Shown here: positions 6,062 through 7,450 of the stretch, in pieces | How the letters are laid out: each line of letters opens with the position of its first letter | How positions within the stretch are numbered: the first letter of the stretch is position 1 | NCBI GenBank assembly: GCA_023299945.1 | Contig: JALZVZ010000136.1 | Span: forward strand, 1-7,450 | DNA: 7,450 nt | Origin: Altererythrobacter sp. | Lineage (GTDB): Bacteria; Pseudomonadota; Alphaproteobacteria; Sphingomonadales; Sphingomonadaceae | Reading direction: 5' to 3' | The notes under the pieces: model-generated | The model's input: the letters and a program-made list of their open reading frames with translations, nothing else | Told to the model about the DNA's origin: nothing | Databases searched by the model: none | Translations under genes and position numbers: made by a program

Positions 6062-6099
6062 CGCCGTGAACTCATGCCCAAACTCATGCCCAGACTCAT
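6058..6099 (-). CDS. 13-residue mini-ORF between proA and nadD (possible coupling leader or original nadD start)
   Basis: ATG at 6097-6099 overlaps the proA stop as ATGA. It reads MSLGMSLGMSSRR and stops at TGA 6058-6060, which shares two bases with the proposed nadD CTG start (6059-6061). Such stop/start overlaps are typical of translational coupling. The peptide is encoded by the 12-bp tandem repeat and has two further internal ATGs (6085-6087 and 6073-6075). It lies one frame away from nadD, so a single missing base would make it the true nadD N-terminus. Whether it is a functional leader, a broken 5' end or an artefact cannot be decided from sequence alone. Confidence 0.35.
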   Translation of the reverse strand: MSLGMSLGMSSRR

Positions 6100-6103
6100 G
6101 GGC
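6068..6103. repeat. 12-bp tandem repeat, three copies, at the proA stop
   Basis: Three units lie head to tail: GAACTCATGCCC (6068-6079), AAACTCATGCCC (6080-6091) and AGACTCATGGGC (6092-6103). The first two differ at one base; the third has three to four changes. On the - strand each unit supplies an ATG (ATGAGTYTGGGC pattern). Because the unit is a multiple of three, copy-number change would keep frame. The third unit contains the proA stop codon. Confidence 0.85.
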
Positions 6104-7364
6104 GCGCCTGGCCGCTGCCGCGCACCAGCCATTTATACGTCGTCAAACCCTCAAGCGCGACCGGCCCGCGCGCATGCAAGCGCCCTGTGGCAATGCCAAT
6201 TTCTGCGCCCAATCCAAATTCAGCCCCATCGGCAAATTGCGAGGACGCATTATGCATCACAATCGCGCTGTCGACTTCATTCAAAAACTGCGCCGCTGCG
6301 CCATCATCATCAGCGATAATCGCATCGGTATGCCCAGAGGAATGGCGCGCAATATGAGCAAGCGCTGCGTCCATGCCGTCAACAATCGCAACCGACAAAA
6401 CGGCCTCCAGATATTCCGTGTCCCAATCTTCAGCGCTCGCAGGGGTAATCCGCGCATCCAGCGCCTGCGCCCGGGCATCACCCCGCAAGGCACAGCCGCT
6501 ATCGAGCAATGCCGCCACTAAAGCGGTCGATCCACCAAACTGCGTATCAATCAACAGCGTCTCCATCGCCCCGCATATGCCCGTGCGCCGCATTTTGGCA
6601 TTAAGCGCCACTTCGCGCGCCATCGCCTGATCAGCGGAGGCATGCACATAGGTGTGACAAATGCCGTCCAGATGGGCCAGCACAGGCACACGCGCATCGG
6701 CTTGAACGCGGGCAACCAGCCCCTTGCCGCCGCGCGGGACAATCATATCGATCAGGCCCGCTGCTGACAGCATCGCACCAACAGCTGCGCGGTCTTGTGT
6801 CGGCAGCAATTGCACGGCCCCTGACGGCACGCCGCCTGCCGTCAATCCAGCAATCAAAGCGGCGTGAATTGCGCGGTTAGAATGCACCGCCTCGCTCCCT
6901 CCTCGGAGGATAGCGGCATTGCCTGCCCGCACGCATAATGCCGCTGCATCAGCGGTAACATTGGGCCGGCTTTCATAGATGATCCCAATGGTCCCAATCG
7001 GCACGCGCACACGCGATAGTTTGAGGCCATTGGGCCGCTCGCTTTGATCAATCACCTGGCCGACCGGATCATCCAATTTCGCCACCGCCTCAACCGCGCT
7101 GGCGATGCCTTCCAGCCGCGCTTCGTCCAGCTTCAAACGGTCGAGCATGGCAGGGGCTAAGCCGTTTTCCTTGCCCGCTGCCAAGTCCTGCACATTGGCG
7201 GCGAGAATTGCATCTGAGCCTTCGCGCAAATGCGCCGCTGCCAGCATCAAAGCATGCGCGCGGTCGCCGCTGCTCATGGCGGCAAGCTGGCGCTGGGCTG
7301 CACGACCATTGCGTGCGATTTGCTCAATAGTTTCAGCGATCGATGATGGTTTCGGTAACGTCAT
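6096..7364 (-). CDS. proA: Gamma-glutamyl phosphate reductase (glutamate-5-semialdehyde dehydrogenase)
   Basis: This 422-residue cytoplasmic enzyme reduces L-glutamyl 5-phosphate with NADPH to glutamate-5-semialdehyde, the second step of proline synthesis. Visible family landmarks are the cofactor-region GTIGIIYESRPNVT (124-137), the glycine-rich PRGGKGL (210-216), the catalytic cysteine C264 in RRTGICGAMETLL, and VDGMDAALAHIARHSSGHTD (328-347), which runs on into the ProA signature pattern. The C-terminal GLGAEIGIATGRLHARGPVA (384-403) leads into LEGLTTYKW. The length is normal and no key residue is missing. The ATG at 7362-7364 agrees with the family N-terminus; the frame continues upstream only to a TGA about 67 nt away and has no better start. 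A weak GGCAGG lies 2 nt before the ATG. proB, the partner kinase, is not visible in the window. The stop overlaps the ATG of a mini-ORF leading into nadD. Confidence 0.96.
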   Translation of the reverse strand: MTLPKPSSIAETIEQIARNGRAAQRQLAAMSSGDRAHALMLAAAHLREGSDAILAANVQDLAAGKENGLAPAMLDRLKLDEARLEGIASAVEAVAKLDDPVGQVIDQSERPNGLKLSRVRVPIGTIGIIYESRPNVTADAAALCVRAGNAAILRGGSEAVHSNRAIHAALIAGLTAGGVPSGAVQLLPTQDRAAVGAMLSAAGLIDMIVPRGGKGLVARVQADARVPVLAHLDGICHTYVHASADQAMAREVALNAKMRRTGICGAMETLLIDTQFGGSTALVAALLDSGCALRGDARAQALDARITPASAEDWDTEYLEAVLSVAIVDGMDAALAHIARHSSGHTDAIIADDDGAAAQFLNEVDSAIVMHNASSQFADGAEFGLGAEIGIATGRLHARGPVALEGLTTYKWLVRGSGQARP

Positions 7365-7396
7365 AGCCTGCCGAATAGCAGCGCGGGCCGCCCGTG

Positions 7397-7450
7397 TCAG
7401 CGCACAATTTGCTGCACCGCCAGCCCAAAATCAGGTAAGAATCGGTAAGC
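7397..7450 (-). CDS. Possible 3' end of an upstream gene (partial, unidentified)
   Basis: One - strand frame is open from the window edge to TGA at 7397-7399 and gives the 17 residues AYRFLPDFGLAVQQIVR. The stop lies 32 nt before the proA ATG, a plausible intergenic distance for a co-transcribed gene. Seventeen residues are too few to identify a family, and it does not resemble the usual C-terminus of ProB. Another - strand frame is also open across this edge, so this is only a candidate. Confidence 0.3.
   Translation of the reverse strand, partial: AYRFLPDFGLAVQQIVR

Overview
The window looks like a chromosomal housekeeping segment from an alphaproteobacterium, most likely Sphingomonadales and possibly Erythrobacteraceae. 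That assignment rests on the protein flavour (ProA, NadD, RsfS, RlmH, DsbB and Coq7 all read as alphaproteobacterial), the moderately GC-rich composition and the gene order. It was not tested by any search. I see no mobile element, CRISPR array, rRNA or tRNA, and no clear foreign island.

Layout: the 3' end of a dTDP-glucose 4,6-dehydratase gene (rfbB) lies on the + strand at the left edge. It runs head-to-head at its end, only 6 nt away, into a block of eight genes on the - strand that fills the rest of the window. In transcription order (right to left) these are proA, nadD, rsfS, rlmH, envC-like, ctpA, dsbB and coq7. A stop codon 32 nt upstream of proA may end a further gene that leaves the window on the right.

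The genes fall into functional groups: proline synthesis (proA); NAD synthesis (nadD); ribosome silencing and 23S rRNA methylation (rsfS, rlmH); cell-envelope remodelling (a catalytically dead LytM/EnvC-type factor and a carboxy-terminal S41 protease); and periplasmic disulfide oxidation beside ubiquinone synthesis (dsbB, coq7). Spacing suggests sub-operons: rlmH-envC (4 nt), ctpA-dsbB-coq7 (27 and 10 nt) and proA-nadD. Gaps of 87, 134 and 186 nt separate nadD/rsfS, rsfS/rlmH and envC/ctpA. The last two contain inverted repeats but no classical terminator.

The most unusual point is the proA/nadD junction. The nadD frame carries the essential GGSFNPAHGGH nucleotide-binding motif, yet it has no ATG, GTG or TTG codon between the preceding in-frame stop and that motif. 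The nearest plausible start is CTG at 6059-6061. It overlaps the TGA of a 13-codon mini-ORF, whose ATG in turn overlaps the proA stop (ATGA). That mini-ORF lies in a 12-bp tandem repeat. This could be a translational-coupling relay with a non-canonical start, a frameshift mutation, or a one-base sequence error. No wholly new multi-gene system is visible.
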